From Candidatus Omnitrophota bacterium (lineage in GTDB: Bacteria; Omnitrophota; Gorgyraeia; Duberdicusellales; 4484-171): a stretch of 38,252 nt of DNA. A model generated the notes under the pieces. It saw only the letters and a list, made by a program, of their open reading frames with translations. It made no database searches and was not told where the DNA came from. This document shows, piece by piece, positions 6,254-14,740 of the stretch. Location of the stretch: contig JAQUWY010000010.1 of assembly GCA_028692655.1 (NCBI GenBank), positions 15,036 through 53,287 of the forward strand, written 5' to 3'. Within the stretch, counting starts at the first letter, position 1. Every line of letters starts with the position of its first letter. The translations under genes were made by a program, and so were the position numbers.

Positions 6254-7378
6254 TTAAAACTTACTTTTAATATAGTTGTCGTAATTATTTTTTATTTCAC
6301 CGAGACTGTCAGAACCGAATTTATCAAGTATAGCCTCGGTAATTACGATAGCGCTCATGGCTTCTGCGATTACCCCGCAAGCGACTACGGCGCAAGTATC
6401 TGAGCGCACCAAGGGAGCTTTATCAGTTTTTTTAGTCTTAAGATTAACTGAATCCAAAGGTTTAGCTAAAGTTGATATTGGCTTCATAGCTATACGTAAT
6501 ACAATAGGCTCGCCGGTTGATATACCGCCTTCAATCCCACCGGAATTATTGGTCTTACGATAAAACCCTTTATTTTTAGAGTGGCTAATAACATCGTGGG
6601 CTTCCGAACCTCGCATAAGAGCATATTCAAATCCCAAGCCGACTTCCACCCCCTTTACTGCCGGTATACTCATTAAATTATAAGCTAACATAGCATCGAG
6701 GCGCCGGTCATAATGCATACAGCTGCCTAAACCAGCTGGCAGACCTGTTATCCAAATCTCGATAATACCTCCGAGAGTATCCTTATTCTTTTTTGTTTTA
6801 TCGATCTCGGCTAACATTTGGTTCTCTTTATCAATAGAATTGAGTTTAGATTTTCCAGTCTTATTGATTATCTCCTTTATATTAGCTGGCCTTTTATCAG
6901 AAATTATATCTCCCAAGCTAAAAGTAAAACTTGCAACCTGAATTTTAAGATTACTTAAGAATTGCTTGCAGACTGAGCCTACGCAGACTCTGGCAACAGT
7001 TTCCCTGGCCGAAGAGCGCTCTAAGATATTTCTCACATCGCTCTCGCTATATTTTAGCGCTCCAGCCAAATCAGCATGGGCCGGCCGAGGCACATTTATA
7101 GCTGCCAAAGCATCGGGTTTCTGAGAAAAAATAGTATTATCTTTATTTTTAACTAACAAGCTGATTGGGCTTCCCAGGGTAATCTTGTTACGAAGGCCGG
7201 AGAGAATCTGAACTTTGTCAGATTCTATAGACATCCTCTTTCCTCTTCCCGGCCCCGAAGCTCTCCTTTTCAGTTCCTGGTTGATGATTTCTGCGGTAAT
7301 TTTTACACCTTTTGGAAAACCTTCTAAAATAGAAATATTAGCCTGGCCATGTGATTCACCGGCAGTTAATATCCTCAT
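6254..7378 (-). CDS. aroC: Chorismate synthase
   Basis: This 374-residue enzyme is of normal length for the family. It catalyses the trans-1,4 elimination of phosphate from EPSP to give chorismate, using reduced FMN. Visible signatures are the N-terminal GESHG (catalytic His10), the central R-P-A-H-A-D with A-L-K-Y (second catalytic His), S-S-A-R-E-T-V-A-R, G-G-I-E-G-G-I-S-T-G-E-P, and the C-terminal R-S-D-T-C followed by G-V-I-A-E-A-M. It is the last gene of the ilvB-aroC operon, 12 bp after the prepilin peptidase gene. It acts in the cytoplasm and supplies all aromatic amino acids. Confidence 0.97.
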   Translation of the reverse strand: MRILTAGESHGQANISILEGFPKGVKITAEIINQELKRRASGPGRGKRMSIESDKVQILSGLRNKITLGSPISLLVKNKDNTIFSQKPDALAAINVPRPAHADLAGALKYSESDVRNILERSSARETVARVCVGSVCKQFLSNLKIQVASFTFSLGDIISDKRPANIKEIINKTGKSKLNSIDKENQMLAEIDKTKKNKDTLGGIIEIWITGLPAGLGSCMHYDRRLDAMLAYNLMSIPAVKGVEVGLGFEYALMRGSEAHDVISHSKNKGFYRKTNNSGGIEGGISTGEPIVLRIAMKPISTLAKPLDSVNLKTKKTDKAPLVRSDTCAVVACGVIAEAMSAIVITEAILDKFGSDSLGEIKNNYDNYIKSKF

Positions 7379-7390
7379 TTAACCCTCCGT

Positions 7391-8212
7391 TTATAAAATA
7401 AAACCTAAGATCTTATCTCCCCAAAAAAATACTGTTATTGTCGCTAAAGACAGGTAAGGCAAGTAAGGTATAAGATGTGACTTCTTAAAAAAGATAGCAA
7501 ATATTGAATACAAAACCGCAAAAAACGGGGCAAGAAAAAAAACAAGCACCACAGCTTTTACTCCCATAAAAACCCCGATCATACCCATGAAATCTACATC
7601 TCCCAGCCCCAGAGATTCCCGTTCACCTTCTATGGAATCTTTCTTGCGTATATTAAGGTAAATATCAACAAACACATCGCCGAAGAATTTAAACAGGTAA
7701 GTGAACCCTAATCCAAATATAAGCCCCTTTAAAGAATTTGCCAGCGGCAGAGAATTCAATTCGTAAACTCCCGTTCGCAGCATTTTAAAACTAGGCCAAA
7801 AACTCCATAAAAGCCCTAGGCTTATACCGACAACGCATAGATAAACCGGAATAGCGTGGTAATCAATATCTATAAAAGAAGTGACTACCAAAAGACAAAA
7901 AAGAAATGAAAACTTAGCCAGCTCCCAGCTCCATCCAAACTTAAGGTATAGCAGCAAAAATAATACTGCAGTGAGCACTTCAACTAAAATATATCTAAAA
8001 GATATGGGATGTTTACAATTTCTGCATTTTGCTTTAAGAATAAAAAAGCTTATAATCGGAATATTGTCATACCACTTTATAGACGTATTGCAATTAGTAC
8101 AAAAAGAGCGGGGCATTATTATAGATTTATCTTTGGGCAGACGAAAAATACAAACATTCAAAAAACTCCCTAAACAACTTCCCAGAATAAACGCAAAAAT
8201 CGCTTCAATCAT
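7391..8212 (-). CDS. pilD: Prepilin peptidase / N-methyltransferase (type IV pilus or type II secretion)
   Basis: The chosen start is ATG 8212, two bases after the aroE stop and preceded by AAAGGTGG; a longer reading frame back to 8281 lies inside aroE and is not used. The 273-residue polytopic membrane enzyme cleaves type IV prepilin or pseudopilin leader peptides and methylates the new N-terminus. It has the N-terminal methyltransferase domain with the zinc pairs CTNC and CRNC (about residues 41-76), and the A24 aspartyl-protease residues in F-I-D-I-D and G-L-G-D-V-D. It is embedded in an amino-acid biosynthesis operon with no pilin gene in the window. Confidence 0.94.
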   Translation of the reverse strand: MIEAIFAFILGSCLGSFLNVCIFRLPKDKSIIMPRSFCTNCNTSIKWYDNIPIISFFILKAKCRNCKHPISFRYILVEVLTAVLFLLLYLKFGWSWELAKFSFLFCLLVVTSFIDIDYHAIPVYLCVVGISLGLLWSFWPSFKMLRTGVYELNSLPLANSLKGLIFGLGFTYLFKFFGDVFVDIYLNIRKKDSIEGERESLGLGDVDFMGMIGVFMGVKAVVLVFFLAPFFAVLYSIFAIFFKKSHLIPYLPYLSLATITVFFWGDKILGFIL

Positions 8213-8214
8213 CA

Positions 8215-9120
8215 CTATCCCACCTTTTGCTTTAAAAGTGCCTCTTTCATCTCTTTGACAGGGGCATGCATCCCGGTCCAAATCTCCCAGGCAATTACAC
8301 CTTGATAAAGCAACATTCCTAACCCCCCTATGGCCGGCAGGCCTTTAAGCCTGGCTTCTTTTATTAACTCTGTTTCTCTATTATACACCACATCATAAAC
8401 AAATAAACCTTTATGAAGCAGATTTTTGTCAATTAGTAAGGGATCGCCTTCTTTCATGCCCACAGGAGAAGCATTTACTAACAGCTGACAGAATTTTATT
8501 TTTTCAGCTACCTGAGCATCGGAGATAAATTCTATTTTTTGCTTAAGAGTACGTCTCCATTCTTCTGGTAAGCTTAAAAAATGTTTTTGCAGAGAATCAA
8601 TCGCAGCCTGGCTTAAATCATAAATATATATTTTTTTAACTCCTAAATTTTTCCAACTTAAAGCTGCGATAACTGCCCGGCCGGCTCCGCCGCAACCAAC
8701 AAGCAATACAGTTTTTCCCCCAAAACTAAACTTGAATTTTTCCTTTGCTGACCTTAAAAAGCCTTCGGCGTCAGTATTAAAATATTCTAATCCCGAAGAA
8801 GTCCTGTTAACGGTATTAACCGCACCACTTAACTTAACGTAGTATAAACTTCGTTCTGTCCAAATTTTGTTTTTCGAAGGAGGGAAATTCTTTTCTAAGA
8901 TTTGACAAGCTTTTACCTTATGAGGGATAGTAATATTAAAGCCGGCTAACTCTTTATTGTTTAATAAGAAATCTTCGAGAGCTTCAGGGGATGTTTCAAA
9001 CAATCGATATTCAGCAGATATTCGGAAATGGTCAAAAGCTGCGTTGTGCATTGCCGGAGATAGAGAATGCTTAACCGGAAAGCCAATTAGGCCGTAAATA
9101 GTCTTTTTTTTCTTATGCAT
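8215..9120 (-). CDS. aroE: Shikimate dehydrogenase
   Basis: This 301-residue protein reduces 3-dehydroshikimate to shikimate with NADPH. Family marks in order: GFPVKHSLSPAMHN near the N-terminus (shikimate-binding Ser pair), NITIPHK (catalytic Lys), the N-T-V-N-R and N-T-D-A-E-G-F motifs (catalytic Asp), the Rossmann loop G-C-G-G-A-G-R-A, V-N-A-S-P-V-G-M, and the C-terminal G-G-L-G-M-L-x-x-Q. The ATG follows the previous gene's TGA by one base (TGAGATG), showing translational coupling. A few extra residues at about 80-95 lengthen the first domain relative to AroE of about 270-290 residues. Confidence 0.96.
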   Translation of the reverse strand: MHKKKKTIYGLIGFPVKHSLSPAMHNAAFDHFRISAEYRLFETSPEALEDFLLNNKELAGFNITIPHKVKACQILEKNFPPSKNKIWTERSLYYVKLSGAVNTVNRTSSGLEYFNTDAEGFLRSAKEKFKFSFGGKTVLLVGCGGAGRAVIAALSWKNLGVKKIYIYDLSQAAIDSLQKHFLSLPEEWRRTLKQKIEFISDAQVAEKIKFCQLLVNASPVGMKEGDPLLIDKNLLHKGLFVYDVVYNRETELIKEARLKGLPAIGGLGMLLYQGVIAWEIWTGMHAPVKEMKEALLKQKVG

Positions 9121-9121
9121 C

Positions 9122-9574
9122 TCACCAGGGTACCTTTGCTATCCCCCAAACTTCAGACCAATCGTTTTCTCTTAAATAAGAAAGGTCGGGATATTTATTT
9201 TTTAAATAACTTTCAGCTTCCTGCCTGGTATGATAACGCTTTACGGTAAAACCGCCTTGCTTCTCGGAAATCGGCTCATAAATAAAATCCCAAAACTGCC
9301 GCCAATCTTCATCACCTAAGGCGCCAAATACCTGCGGCATCCAGTTTTCTAGGTTAGCCTGGACCTCAAGCATGCTTATATGGCGTTTACGGACAGGCGC
9401 TATCTCCATAGAAATATTATTTTTTCTCACCTTTACAAAAGTGTCGGCTCGCTTAAAAAAGTTATCGGCATTTAAGCGTAAATTGTGATAGGCATCACTT
9501 TGTTTAAACTGCACCGCCGCATACACCAAACCGGCAATAATAGCTATAGCTATAATATTAGAGATGTATTTCAT
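9122..9574 (-). CDS. Membrane-anchored exported protein, unknown function
   Basis: This 150-residue protein has an N-terminal hydrophobic segment (about residues 4-22) that is an uncleaved anchor or a signal peptide, then a soluble region rich in Trp, Tyr and charged residues (for example WRQFWDFIYEP and the ending VWGIAKVPW). I recognise no family. It sits between leuA and aroE, 21 bp after leuA and one base before aroE, so it is certainly transcribed with the amino-acid genes, but nothing in the sequence ties it to that pathway. Confidence 0.7.
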   Translation of the reverse strand: MKYISNIIAIAIIAGLVYAAVQFKQSDAYHNLRLNADNFFKRADTFVKVRKNNISMEIAPVRKRHISMLEVQANLENWMPQVFGALGDEDWRQFWDFIYEPISEKQGGFTVKRYHTRQEAESYLKNKYPDLSYLRENDWSEVWGIAKVPW

Positions 9575-9595
9575 TTTCGGTTATTCTGATTCGCG

Positions 9596-11098
9596 CTATA
9601 TCTTCTTATTCAGCGCGTCTAAATAAGCTTTTGCTGAAGCCTCTAATACGTCTGTGCTGGCACCTCTGCCGAAAACATTATCCTTATTGATTTTAAGCTC
9701 AACCCGGACTAAACCTTGAGCGTCTTTGCCAATAGTTAAAGCTTCCAATTTATAACTGATAAGTTTAGCTTTTACGCCTACCAGTTTATCAATAGCCCGA
9801 TAACAAGCGTCTATCGGGCCATCGCCGGAAGATGAAGCCGTAACAACTTTATTCTTGTAACGCAGAGTAACGGCAGCTTCAGGAACTATATCTGTACCGG
9901 TGATTGATTTTATTGAAACAAACTCGCATTTTTTCTCTAAAGGTTTGGTCTCTTCTTCTGCTAAAGCTATTAAATCATCATCGAAAACTTCTTTTTTCTT
10001 ATCTGCTAAAATCTTGAATTTCTTAAAAATAGTATTAACTTTCTTATCTGAAAAAATAAAGCCTAACTTTTCAAGCCTTTTAGCTAAAGCATGCCGGCCC
10101 GAATGCTTTCCTAAAACAATTTGGCTTTTATCGATACCCACATCCTTAGGGTTCATAATTTCATAAGTATTTCTTTTTTTCAGAACAGCATCCTGATGTA
10201 TTCCCGACTCATGCGCAAACGCGTTTTTACCCACAATGGCTTTGTTAGGAGGAACTACAAATCCTGTTAAAGAACTAACCAGGCGTGAAGTACGAAATAT
10301 TTCTTTAGTGTTGATGCTGGTAAAAATATTTTTAAAAGAGTCCTTGCGAGTCTTTACCACCATAGCAATCTCTTCCAAAGAAGCGTTTCCGGCCCTTTCC
10401 CCTATGCCGTTAACCGTGCAATGGACCTGTCTGGCTCCGGCTAAAATTCCGGAAAGAGAATTGGCCGCGGCTAACCCTAAATCATCATGGCAATGTACTG
10501 AAATAACCGCTTTATTAATATTAGGCACATTATCCCTAATGTCTGCTATAAGAGAGTACATTTCCTGGGGGTAACTATAGCCGACAGTATCTGGTATATT
10601 GACTGTTTTCGCTCCCTGAGCAATAACTGTCTCGATAACCTTAAACAAAAATTTCCTGTCACTGCGGGTAGCATCTTCCGGAGAAAACTCTATATCAGGG
10701 CAAAGTTTACGAGCCTTACGGGTAGCTCGGGTGGCTAAAGCCAGGATTTCATCTTCAGCTTTACGAAATTTATACTTAAGATGAATCTTGGAAGTAGCAA
10801 GGAATATATGCATTCTTGGATTTCTTGCTTTGTGCAAGGCTTTAGCAGCTGTTTCTATATCTTTGCTGAGACAACGGGCCAGGCCGCAAATAATACTTTT
10901 TTTGATACTTCCGGCAATAGTTTCAACCGCCTTAAAGTCCCCGGGGCTAGCTACAGGAAAACCTGCCTCTATAACGTCAACACCAAGCCGCTCAAGTTGA
11001 ATAGCCAGCTCAAGCTTTTGTTCAAAAGTCAGAGATGCTCCCGGAGCCTGTTCACCGTCTCTTAAAGTTGTGTCAAAGATAATTATTTTCTCTTTCAT
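9596..11098 (-). CDS. leuA: 2-isopropylmalate synthase
   Basis: The chosen ATG at 11098 gives 500 residues; an upstream in-frame start at 11116 adds an atypical six-residue leader. The enzyme condenses acetyl-CoA with 2-oxoisovalerate, the first committed step to leucine. It shows D-T-T-L-R-D-G-E-Q-A-P-G at the start of the TIM barrel, the metal-binding H-C-H-D-D-L-G with G-I-G-E-R-A-G-N, the H-E-S-G-I-H and G-K-H-S-G-R-H segments, and the C-terminal LeuA regulatory dimer domain that normally mediates leucine feedback inhibition (G-D-G-P-I-D-A). It is separated from ilvC by an 86-bp gap that contains a dispersed repeat. A paralogue of the same superfamily, cimA, is nearby. Confidence 0.96.
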   Translation of the reverse strand: MKEKIIIFDTTLRDGEQAPGASLTFEQKLELAIQLERLGVDVIEAGFPVASPGDFKAVETIAGSIKKSIICGLARCLSKDIETAAKALHKARNPRMHIFLATSKIHLKYKFRKAEDEILALATRATRKARKLCPDIEFSPEDATRSDRKFLFKVIETVIAQGAKTVNIPDTVGYSYPQEMYSLIADIRDNVPNINKAVISVHCHDDLGLAAANSLSGILAGARQVHCTVNGIGERAGNASLEEIAMVVKTRKDSFKNIFTSINTKEIFRTSRLVSSLTGFVVPPNKAIVGKNAFAHESGIHQDAVLKKRNTYEIMNPKDVGIDKSQIVLGKHSGRHALAKRLEKLGFIFSDKKVNTIFKKFKILADKKKEVFDDDLIALAEEETKPLEKKCEFVSIKSITGTDIVPEAAVTLRYKNKVVTASSSGDGPIDACYRAIDKLVGVKAKLISYKLEALTIGKDAQGLVRVELKINKDNVFGRGASTDVLEASAKAYLDALNKKI

Positions 11099-11113
11099 CT
11101 CACTTCGCTCATG

Positions 11114-11184
11114 CACGAATTTTCACGGATTTGACATACAGATTTATACGGTTAATATATTTTAATCCGTGTCTATCTGTGTTT
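11114..11184. repeat. Dispersed ATCYGTG/CGTG-type intergenic repeat (copy in leuA-ilvC gap)
   Basis: The gap holds gcacgaattttcacggat, then cagattta, then aatccgtgtctatctgtg. The outer pieces cacggatt and aatccgtg are inverted and could pair. Closely related words recur in other gaps (12891-12929, 29940-29965, 31855-31878 with 32025-32040, and 35052-35071). Confidence 0.6.
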
Positions 11185-12174
11185 TCATTTCATCCAAGGC
11201 ATCATTTCTCTTAATCTTTTACCCACTTCTTCAATCGGATGGTTATCTCCATCTTTAATTAACTTATCAAAATTCTTACGGCCGGATTCATTTTCTTTAA
11301 TCCACTCTTTGGCAAATTTGCCAGAAGTAATTTCCTTTAATATTTTCTGCATTGCCTTACGAGTCTTGTCGGTAATTATCCTTGGCCCGCGAGTTAAGTC
11401 TCCGTAACAAGCCGTATTAGAAACTTTCCGGCGCATACCGCTAATTCCAACTTCCTGGATTAAATCAGTAATCAATTTTAACTCATGCAGCACTTCGAAA
11501 TAAGCTATCTCCGGTTGATATCCAGCTTCAATTAAAGTATCAAAGCCAGCCTTAATCAACTCGCTTACCCCGCCGCAAAGAACGGTTTGTTCACCAAAAA
11601 GATCAGTTTCGGTTTCCTCAGAAAATGTTGTTTCGATAACCCCCATTCTAGTTCCACCGATAGCTTTAGCATAAGATAAAGCCAGCTCTTTGGCTTTGCC
11701 GGTTGCGTCTTGATGCACGGCGATTAAACACGGCACGCCTTTTCCCTGCTCATACATCCTCCTAACTAAAGCACCCGGGCCTTTAGGAGCAACCATAAAA
11801 ACATCGATTGTCTTAGACGGCCTTATCTGCTTAAAGCGAATATTGAAACCATGTGAGAAGCAAAGCGCTTTTCCTTTTTTTAGATTAGGCTTAATTTTCT
11901 CATTGTATACTGCAGCTTGAACATGATCTTGAGTTAAAATTTGAATGACATCTGCATTCTTGGCTGCCTCTTGGACAGTTACCGGATCAAAACCATCGGC
12001 TTTAGCCTGCTTATAATTCTCTGTCCCTTCCAGCTCAGAAACAATAACCCGGCAGCCGGAATCACGTAGGCATAAAGACTGGCCTCGGCCTTGAATGCCA
12101 TAGCCGATAATCGCTACTGTTTTTGATTTTATAAGTTCTAAGTCTGCATCTTTGTCATAATAAACCTTTGCCAT
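11185..12174 (-). CDS. ilvC: Ketol-acid reductoisomerase, class I
   Basis: The start is ATG 12174 rather than the ATG six bases earlier, because GAGGAGGT lies seven bases upstream and M-A-K-V-Y-Y-D matches the family start. The 329-residue enzyme isomerises and reduces acetolactate or acetohydroxybutyrate in valine and isoleucine synthesis. It has G-Y-G-I-Q-G-R (Rossmann loop), F-S-H-G-F-N (catalytic His), A-P-K-G-P-G, and the Mg-binding D-L-F-G-E-Q and C-terminal knotted-domain E residues. The cofactor loop reads S-E-L-E-G-T-E-N-Y (residues 46-54): the Arg/Ser residues that normally bind the NADPH phosphate are replaced by Leu48, Thr51 and Asn53, with acidic Glu52, suggesting NADH use. Confidence 0.96.
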   Translation of the reverse strand: MAKVYYDKDADLELIKSKTVAIIGYGIQGRGQSLCLRDSGCRVIVSELEGTENYKQAKADGFDPVTVQEAAKNADVIQILTQDHVQAAVYNEKIKPNLKKGKALCFSHGFNIRFKQIRPSKTIDVFMVAPKGPGALVRRMYEQGKGVPCLIAVHQDATGKAKELALSYAKAIGGTRMGVIETTFSEETETDLFGEQTVLCGGVSELIKAGFDTLIEAGYQPEIAYFEVLHELKLITDLIQEVGISGMRRKVSNTACYGDLTRGPRIITDKTRKAMQKILKEITSGKFAKEWIKENESGRKNFDKLIKDGDNHPIEEVGKRLREMMPWMK

Positions 12175-12227
12175 TCTCATACCTCCTCATTTTTGTCATA
12201 CCTACTTGTGTAATTTTAACTGTTAAA

Positions 12228-12701
12228 CTATTTCCCAATAGCTATCTTGCCGGTACGAACCAGCTCAATTACCTCAGCCTTCTTTAATTCTTTAAGGATT
12301 TCTTCAATCTTATGCCTTTCGCTGCAAGCCTCAATTATACAGAAATTTTTATTTTTCTCGATGACCCTAATGCTGCCTTTTTTAACGGCTGTGGTCAGCA
12401 TCTCTTCGCAATTTCTGTCCGCCGATAGCTTAATCAAAATAAGCTCACGTTCTATATACTCTTTATGAGTAAAATCATTGACAGTTATAACATCAATTAA
12501 CTTATTCAGCTGCTTTTTTATCTGCTCCAGTATCCTCTCATCTTCAGCATTAACCACGATGGTCATGCATGAAACAGTGGGGTCAGCAGTCTCACCCACC
12601 GCCAGAGATGTTATATTGTAACCCCGGGCACTGAACAAAGAAGACACTCTGGCTAAGACTCCAAATCTGTTTTCAACTAAAGCTTGTATAGTATGTTTCA
12701 T
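12228..12701 (-). CDS. ilvH: Acetolactate synthase small (regulatory) subunit
   Basis: This 157-residue protein has the N-terminal ACT domain (N-R-x-G-V-L-A-R-V-x-x-L-F-S-x-R-G-Y-N-I at residues 11-30, T-A-D-P-x-x-S-C-M-T) that binds valine and sets feedback control, and the C-terminal ALS_ss_C domain. It should pair with the ilvB product encoded upstream; a 228-bp gap containing a small basic ORF and a repeat separates them. It is followed after 53 bp by ilvC, preceded by an AGGAGGT site. Confidence 0.95.
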   Translation of the reverse strand: MKHTIQALVENRFGVLARVSSLFSARGYNITSLAVGETADPTVSCMTIVVNAEDERILEQIKKQLNKLIDVITVNDFTHKEYIERELILIKLSADRNCEEMLTTAVKKGSIRVIEKNKNFCIIEACSERHKIEEILKELKKAEVIELVRTGKIAIGK

Positions 12702-12709
12702 GGTTTGAC

Positions 12710-12841
12710 TTAATTATCAAGATCCAGAACGTTCCATTTACGCCTATCTTTTTTATTTTTGCGCCTATCCTGACCGGTTTTCTTGGCTTTTTTGAGAACC
12801 TTTCTCCTGTCACCCTGGGAATTAGTTCTTCTGTCTTTCAT
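12710..12841 (-). CDS. Small very basic protein, 43 aa
   Basis: This ORF begins at ATG 12841 and ends TAA 12710. It reads M-K-D-R-R-T-N-S-Q-G-D-R-R-K and then repeats K-K-T-G-Q-D-R-R-K and K-K-D-R-R-K-W, so nearly half the residues are Lys or Arg, in a D-R-R/K-K repeat pattern, with an acidic end (LDLDN). The ribosome site is poor (AGG about 7 bases upstream). It has few Ile, Leu or Val codons, so it is not a branched-chain attenuator leader peptide. It could be a nucleic-acid-binding mini-protein or a fortuitous ORF. It lies between ilvB and ilvH. Confidence 0.45.
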   Translation of the reverse strand: MKDRRTNSQGDRRKVLKKAKKTGQDRRKNKKDRRKWNVLDLDN

Positions 12842-12890
12842 TTTTATACCTGTTAATCTTCATAAATTTCTATCAAATTAGCCATAAGCC

Positions 12891-12929
12891 ATTCGTGAAA
12901 ATATGTCTTAAATTAGCGTTAATTCGTGC
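12891..12929. repeat. Dispersed CGTG-type intergenic repeat (ilvB-ilvH gap)
   Basis: The words attcgtgaaaatatg and gttaattcgtgcc lie back to back immediately after the ilvB stop codon. They are related to the words at 11114-11184 and 35052-35071. Confidence 0.5.
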
Positions 12930-14606
12930 CTAAGCCATCCCGCCTATCATCCGGTTGATAGCTTCTCCCGCCGGAACCATAGGAAAAACGTTCTCTTCCT
13001 CTTCTATTCTGAAATCAGCAACCACGGGCTCATTAGAAGATATGATTTTTTTGACTGCCGATTTGACATTTTCCGGTTTCTCAACTCTTAAGCCCTTTAT
13101 TCCATAGCCCTGAGCAACCTTTACAAAATCAGGGTTCTTCAAAGGTGTACCCGAATACCTTCGATTATAGAAAAGCTCCTGCCATTGGCGAACCATGCCC
13201 AGGCAATAATTGTTAAGGATCACCACCTTAACATTGACACCATAAGTACTCACGGTGGCTAATTCCTGAATATTCATTTGGATTGAACCGTCACCGGCGA
13301 TTAGTATAACTTCCTGGGACGGCTTGGCCAATTTAGCACCTATAGCCGCCGGGAAACCAAAGCCCATCGTTCCCAGGCCGCCGCTTGAAAGAAAATGCCT
13401 GGGATAGTCAAACTTATAAAATTGAGCCGCCCACATCTGGTTTTGGCCAACTTCGGTAACGATTACAGCTGTGCCTTTGGTCTGGGCATAAATTTCCTCT
13501 ATTACCTGCTGGGGTTTTATTTTGCCCCTTTTAGAAGTTTCATATCTTAAAGGGTTCTTTTTCTTCCAATCTTGAATATTTTTATGCCAGGGCCCAAAAT
13601 CAGGTATTTTTGATTCATCGATGCCCTCTGTAAGCTGTTCCAAAATATTCTTGGCATCTCCGACTATAGGCACGTCAACTTTGATGTTCTTGCTTATAGA
13701 AGTAGGGTCTATATCTATATGTATTATCTTTGCCCCCGGAGCAAAAGCCTCTATTTTCCCTGTCACCCGGTCATCAAAGCGGCAGCCAATAGAAACCAAA
13801 AGGTCACTCTCGGTTATAGCCATATTGGCATAAACAGTCCCGTGCATTCCCGGCATACCTAAAGATAATTTATGAGTCGAAGGGAAGCCTCCCAGGCCCA
13901 TAAACGTTTCTGTAACCGGTATATCCGTGTCTTCGACGAATTTCAGTAACTCCTGGTTGGCTCCTGAAATTATAACCCCGCCTCCGGCAATAATTACGGG
14001 TTTTTTGGATTGATAGATAAGTTTAAGCGCTTTCCTAATCTGGCCGGGATGCCCAAGATGAGTAGGCCGATAGCTTCTTATCTCTATTTTATCAAAATAT
14101 TTGAATTCGGCTTCTTGAGTTTGTATATCCACAGGCACATCTATAACTACCGGGCCGGGCCGGCCGCTGGCGGCAATATAAAAAGCCTCTCGTATCGTAT
14201 AAGCCAAATCTTTTATGTCTTTTACCAGATAATTATATTTAGAAATAGAACGAGTTATGCCTATAACATCAGCTTCCTGGAAAGCATCATTGCCTATCAA
14301 AGAAGTTTTTACCTGTCCGGTAATCACGACCATGGGAATAGAATCCATATGCGCAGTAGCTATTCCTGTAGTCAAATTAGTAGCACCCGGCCCGGAAGTA
14401 GCCAGGCAAACCCCGACCTTACCCGTAACTCTAGCATAACCGTCGGCAGCATGAGCTGCAGCCTGTTCATGACGGGTTAAAATAAATTTAATAGGCGCGT
14501 CATAAAGGCTGTCAAAAAGAGGTATAACTGAACCGCCGGGATACCCAAAAATAACCTCTACCCCTTCTTTCAACAAGCTTTCGATTAAAATCCTGGAACC
14601 TTTCAT
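12930..14606 (-). CDS. ilvB: Acetolactate synthase large (catalytic) subunit
   Basis: This 558-residue ThDP enzyme condenses two pyruvates to acetolactate, or pyruvate with 2-oxobutyrate to acetohydroxybutyrate. In order it shows the catalytic Glu in R-H-E-Q-A-A-A-H-A-A-D-G-Y-A-R, S-G-P-G-A-T-N, the FAD-binding middle domain, and the ThDP/Mg motif G-D-G-S-I-Q-M-N with downstream N-N-Y-C-L-G-M-V-R-Q-W-Q. Length and motif order are normal. It is the first gene of the long operon, with a clear promoter 47 bp before the start and AGGA before the ATG. No leader-peptide attenuator was seen. Confidence 0.97.
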   Translation of the reverse strand: MKGSRILIESLLKEGVEVIFGYPGGSVIPLFDSLYDAPIKFILTRHEQAAAHAADGYARVTGKVGVCLATSGPGATNLTTGIATAHMDSIPMVVITGQVKTSLIGNDAFQEADVIGITRSISKYNYLVKDIKDLAYTIREAFYIAASGRPGPVVIDVPVDIQTQEAEFKYFDKIEIRSYRPTHLGHPGQIRKALKLIYQSKKPVIIAGGGVIISGANQELLKFVEDTDIPVTETFMGLGGFPSTHKLSLGMPGMHGTVYANMAITESDLLVSIGCRFDDRVTGKIEAFAPGAKIIHIDIDPTSISKNIKVDVPIVGDAKNILEQLTEGIDESKIPDFGPWHKNIQDWKKKNPLRYETSKRGKIKPQQVIEEIYAQTKGTAVIVTEVGQNQMWAAQFYKFDYPRHFLSSGGLGTMGFGFPAAIGAKLAKPSQEVILIAGDGSIQMNIQELATVSTYGVNVKVVILNNYCLGMVRQWQELFYNRRYSGTPLKNPDFVKVAQGYGIKGLRVEKPENVKSAVKKIISSNEPVVADFRIEEEENVFPMVPAGEAINRMIGGMA

Positions 14607-14652
14607 CTTTTATCCTATATCTACAATTATAAATATCACGCTAACCTTCAAA

Positions 14653-14680
14653 ATTATATCACTTAAAGTAAAATTGGCAA
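14653..14680 (-). promoter_or_regulatory. Promoter of the ilvB-ilvH-ilvC-leuA-aroE-pilD-aroC operon
   Basis: On the minus strand TTGCCA (14675-14680) and TATAAT (14653-14658) are separated by 16 bp. The start would be near 14646, giving a leader of about 40 nt before ilvB. It lies downstream of the terminator at 14741-14781, so the two amino-acid operons are independently transcribed. Confidence 0.65.
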
Positions 14681-14740
14681 TAATTCCTTTCCATCTGAAT
14701 AAATGAGGCTGAGAGCTGAATTTTTACAGGCCTGTTTACC

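Noticed and set aside
8213-8281. Longer prepilin peptidase start at 8281
   Set aside because: The extension lies entirely within aroE, has a Cys/Arg-rich sequence unlike a membrane protein start, and a good ribosome site precedes the ATG at 8212.
12702-12929. Attenuator or T-box riboswitch in the ilv operon
   Set aside because: No branched-chain-rich leader peptide, T-box motif (TGGNACC) or terminator hairpin was found here or in the roughly 40-nt ilvB leader.
14700-14740. Thiamine pyrophosphate riboswitch, suggested by the plus-strand word ctgagag
   Set aside because: The ctgaga word lacks the other TPP helices and is on the strand opposite to all nearby genes.
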